This document shows positions 60,013-64,000 of a stretch of DNA of 64,000 nucleotides, piece by piece. The translations under genes were made by a program, and so were the position numbers. This DNA is from Atrina japonica (Eukaryota; Mollusca; Bivalvia; Pterioida; Pinnidae), in NCBI GenBank assembly GCA_030159075.1, contig BROG01000049.1:1470001-1534000 (forward strand). Reading direction: 5' to 3'. Below the pieces are notes generated by a model. The model saw only the letters and a program-made list of their open reading frames with translations, had not been told where the DNA came from and made no database searches. The first letter of the stretch is position 1. Each line of letters opens with the position of its first letter.

Positions 60013-60794
60013 TAAGAATATGATGATAATGATGATGATAAAAGAAGTGATAAAAATATTATGGTTACAATGTAATTCAAATGAATATTATATAAATAAA
60101 TATTGTGAATAAATTCCTGCAAAAGTTTTTTTTTACATGCATTTAGTGTTAATAACAGAAGGTGTTTAGAAATCAACCATTGAATTTAAATATTTATAAC
60201 ACGAACTGAATACATCGAAATAAAAATAAAATATTTAAGTCGTAGAATGAATGGTTTGTTTACATATAGATTAGTATTTATTACTCCTATAAACTGTTTA
60301 TATTTCTGTGGTTTGAAAAAAGACTGATCAATTTCAGAAAAGAAATCCAAAACAAAAAACAAAACAAACTGCTAGAGGACACATTTTAAAATTAAAACCT
60401 GAGATGACAAGTGGTTTTGTCTAAATTGTATTGTCTATGGGATGTGACATTTTTATTGCAACATGAAGAGCATAACTAGTGGACGACTCCTTAAGATAAA
60501 CTGTGAATGTACCACCTAAAACTGGAGTAAAATCATTAACGAGATACAATAACACAAACGGCTGATAGTCTACGACTAAAGATGACTCGTAAACCCAGGT
60601 AGGTGATGGCAATACACTAATAATTATGACACGTGCGAAGGCATAAATTAAACACGGGCACATTTAAACAGTCGAACAACAGATAGATGATATTTATAAA
60701 ATAAACGTGAAAAAATTACTACTACACGAGTAGATATAGATATGTATATATAGGTAGATATATATTTAAATAGTAAATATTATTGTATACTAAC
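59176..60794. other. Intron next to exon 1
   Basis: AT-rich, with an (AAT)n array at 59957-60012. The open frames at 59413-59691 and 60421-60663 (minus) have no domain and no splice context that would extend the Hox frame. Confidence 0.5.
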
Positions 60795-60795
60795 C
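60789..60795 (-). other. 5' splice site of exon 1
   Basis: The exon ends in G at 60795, followed by GTTAGT. This is a reasonable donor, with in-frame TAG at 60792-60790 if unspliced. Splicing is required to reach the homeodomain. Confidence 0.85.
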
Positions 60796-61287
60796 CACTA
60801 TTGACATCCAGGGATAAAACGAAGGAGGGGTATCCCCTTCTGCTGCAGCCGGAGCGCCATTTGAGCATGGACTTAACGGTTCATTTTTGTTGTTATTATT
60901 AGAAGCGTTTGTAGTTATTCCCTCTGGACAATTATCCCGGAATCTTAAATTTCCGGGTATATTCATATTAGGAAAATACGAAGAACGAGTGCCAGGTAGT
61001 CCCATTCTGCTTAATTCGTGGTTTCTGTGTTGCTGCAGAGCTTCCATGCGACATGCTTCTGCCTGATATGATCCCATGTAATACCCACGGGACCTATAGT
61101 CTGTTCCCGTGGGACATATTTCAGGTATGTTTAAAAAATGATCCATGTAAGATGTGTTTTCTGCTGAAGCGTGTAAATCATCCCCTCTATTAGGTCCTGT
61201 GTGTCGCATCGGAAGGTACGAGCTCATTCCAGTCCTTATTCGATTTTGAGAGTTCTTCCCTACGTTATTTTGACAAGGCAAAACCAT
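60795..61287 (-). CDS. Lox2: Hox transcription factor, Lox2/Lox4 (Ubx/abd-A-like) type, exon 1
   Basis: Exon 1 encodes the N-terminal 164 residues plus the first base of a split Gly codon. Near its end is the Hox hexapeptide F-YPWM-S (YPWM at residues 158-161, bases 60805-60816), which in Hox proteins contacts the TALE cofactor Extradenticle/PBX. The frame then runs SIVG into a donor, G|GTTAGT. The first ATG is at 61287, six codons after an in-frame TAA. A second ATG at 61227 begins Met-Ser-Ser-Tyr, the usual Hox N-terminus, and is an equally good start (239-residue protein). The middle has an Asn run (about residues 127-134) and an Ala/Pro-rich stretch before the hexapeptide, as in other disordered Hox N-termini. 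The product is expected to be a nuclear DNA-binding regulator of axial patterning. The Hox assignment is firm. The choice between Lox2 and its sister Lox4 rests on my memory of family sequences and is uncertain. Confidence 0.9.
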
Positions 61288-61355
61288 CAATTCAGAAAGA
61301 AATTATTTAAGTTCCAGAAATTCGTTTAGATGGTTCGAAGAACCTGCAACTCCTA

Positions 61356-61445
61356 GCTATAAAGATAAACCGACACATTTAGTAGTCCGCCAATCAAAAC
61401 ACATCCGACTTGACCTCCCATGACCTCAAATATTCACCGCCCAGT
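61356..61445 (-). promoter_or_regulatory. Possible core promoter of the Hox gene
   Basis: Within 160 bp upstream of the first ATG there is a weak TATA-like CTTTATAGC (61364-61356, minus strand), a CCAAT box in the inverted form GATTGGC (61395-61389) and a GGGCGG core near 61437-61442. Base composition is less AT-rich than in the surrounding flank. The spacing would suit transcription starting near 61330, leaving a short 5' UTR, but no initiator stands out. This is inference from motifs only. Confidence 0.4.
61411..61426 (-). promoter_or_regulatory. DR4-type nuclear receptor element
   Basis: The plus strand reads TGACCTcccaTGACCT, so the minus strand has two perfect AGGTCA half-sites in tandem with a 4-bp spacer. 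DR4 is the arrangement classically bound by RXR heterodimers such as TR or LXR. It lies 124 bp upstream of the first ATG and just upstream of the CCAAT box. The motif is seen directly. Function and receptor are inferred. Confidence 0.5.
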
Positions 61446-63043
<1,598 letters not shown>

Positions 63044-64000
63044 TCTGTGTGTGTGAAATGTTCATTGTGATTTAATAACGGTACAATGTATTATGCTTAT
63101 ATTAATGTGCAGAACAGGTGAACGCAGAAAAAAAGCCTATGCTAGATTTTCAAGGACTCTTGACTTTCTCGTTTATTTAAGTATTTCTTTATTTATCTTA
63201 TTTTCTTTGTTTACATTTTATTAAACTACTTCAGGTTAATAGGTCTACTTGAAAAGAAATAGTTAATTTACTTTGGCCGATACATTACTATTTTTTATCA
63301 CACAAAAGCTTTAACTTACAACTCTTATTTATAGATTTACGCAAATTATTATTAAGAGCTATTTTTCGATGTTATGGATAATCACATTGCTATTAAAGTG
63401 CTTTAAATATTTGTTTAACAATCATTTTACTTATTTATTTACTTATTTTTTATTAATTCATTGATTTATGTACTTTTGTATTTATCTATTTATTTATTTA
63501 TTTATTTTGTTTATGTATTTATTCATTTTTTTTTATTCATTCATTTGATATTTAGTTACTTATTTTTATTCGTTTCTGATTTGTAAATAGTTTGATAACA
63601 TAAATATTTTATTTTTATTTTCAAATTAATTAATTATGTACCTCTTTTCTATGTAGCAATATATTTTTTAATAATTTATTTATCTAATTTGTCTTGTTCA
63701 TTTCTCATAACTCTATCAATGTCCCACAATTTCCACATAACTTTTATTTCAATTAAATTTCAATTCTATTTAAATTTGAATTACAATTCAATCTTACAAA
63801 AACTATCAAAAATACCTACTTCATATTTTGTACACACTGTTTATTTTCTACATTTTCGTGAGTTTGTAATAAAATTTTCAAAATATAAATATACATGTTA
63901 ATACTTTTCATTTAAACGCATACTAACCAGCATATCAAGTCCATTACTGTCCACTGGTTTCACCAGTTTTAAACTCAAGATAAATTGACTGATAGGATTT
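63044..64000. other. 5' flank, very T-rich
   Basis: Contains loose TTTA repeats (63420-63550). No coding signal. Confidence 0.55.

Noticed and set aside
61288..61290. TTG one codon before ATG as a possible start
   Set aside because: No reason for non-AUG initiation when ATG follows immediately.

Overview
The window is AT-rich (about two-thirds A+T), intron-dominated animal DNA. I see one real protein-coding gene. It is a central-class Hox gene of the lophotrochozoan Lox2/Lox4 (Ubx/abd-A-related) type, on the minus strand, split into two exons. Exon 1 (about 61287-60795) encodes the N-terminal region and the YPWM hexapeptide. Exon 2 (20111-19825) encodes the whole homeodomain, a UbdA-type peptide and a short Ser/Pro/Thr tail. 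The junction is in phase, with a GT donor and an AG acceptor, and reads [17 protein letters not shown]. The predicted protein has 259 residues, or 239 if it starts at the internal Met-Ser-Ser-Tyr. The intron between the exons is about 40.7 kb, so nearly two-thirds of the window is one Hox intron.

A Hox gene with a UbdA peptide of Lox type points to a spiralian/lophotrochozoan. Dispersed SINE tails of a kind I associate with molluscs, and a GGTCC/GGACC motif I associate with bivalves, make a mollusc, perhaps a bivalve, the best guess. The species cannot be fixed from this sequence alone.

Layout by coordinate: 1-19824 is 3' flanking DNA of the Hox gene with microsatellites and transposon fragments; 19825-20111 is exon 2; 20112-60794 is the intron; 60795-61287 is exon 1; 61288-64000 is the 5' flank with a possible promoter (CCAAT box, weak TATA-like site and a perfect direct repeat of nuclear-receptor half-sites with a 4-bp spacer). 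The intron and flanks hold at least 13 long (TA)n tracts, long (CAT)n, (GA)n, (CT)n, (GATA)n, (TCTA)n and (CA)n arrays, and two minisatellites (28 bp and 32 bp units, both with higher-order structure). They also hold a 72-bp triplication, tRNA-derived SINE-like copies, a MITE-like family with about eight copies, smaller foldback elements, and a nearly pure A/T tract of about 1.4 kb that interrupts one MITE copy.

The other open frames are short and mostly come from simple repeats (runs of Tyr-Ile, His, Ser, Asp, Arg-Glu and so on). I found no convincing second protein gene, tRNA gene, rRNA or CRISPR. The most interesting unexplained signals are non-coding: promoter-like or enhancer-like clusters (CRE, CCAAT, E-box, ETS and octamer motifs) in the intron and flanks, the DR4 element beside exon 1, and the structured minisatellites inside a Hox intron.
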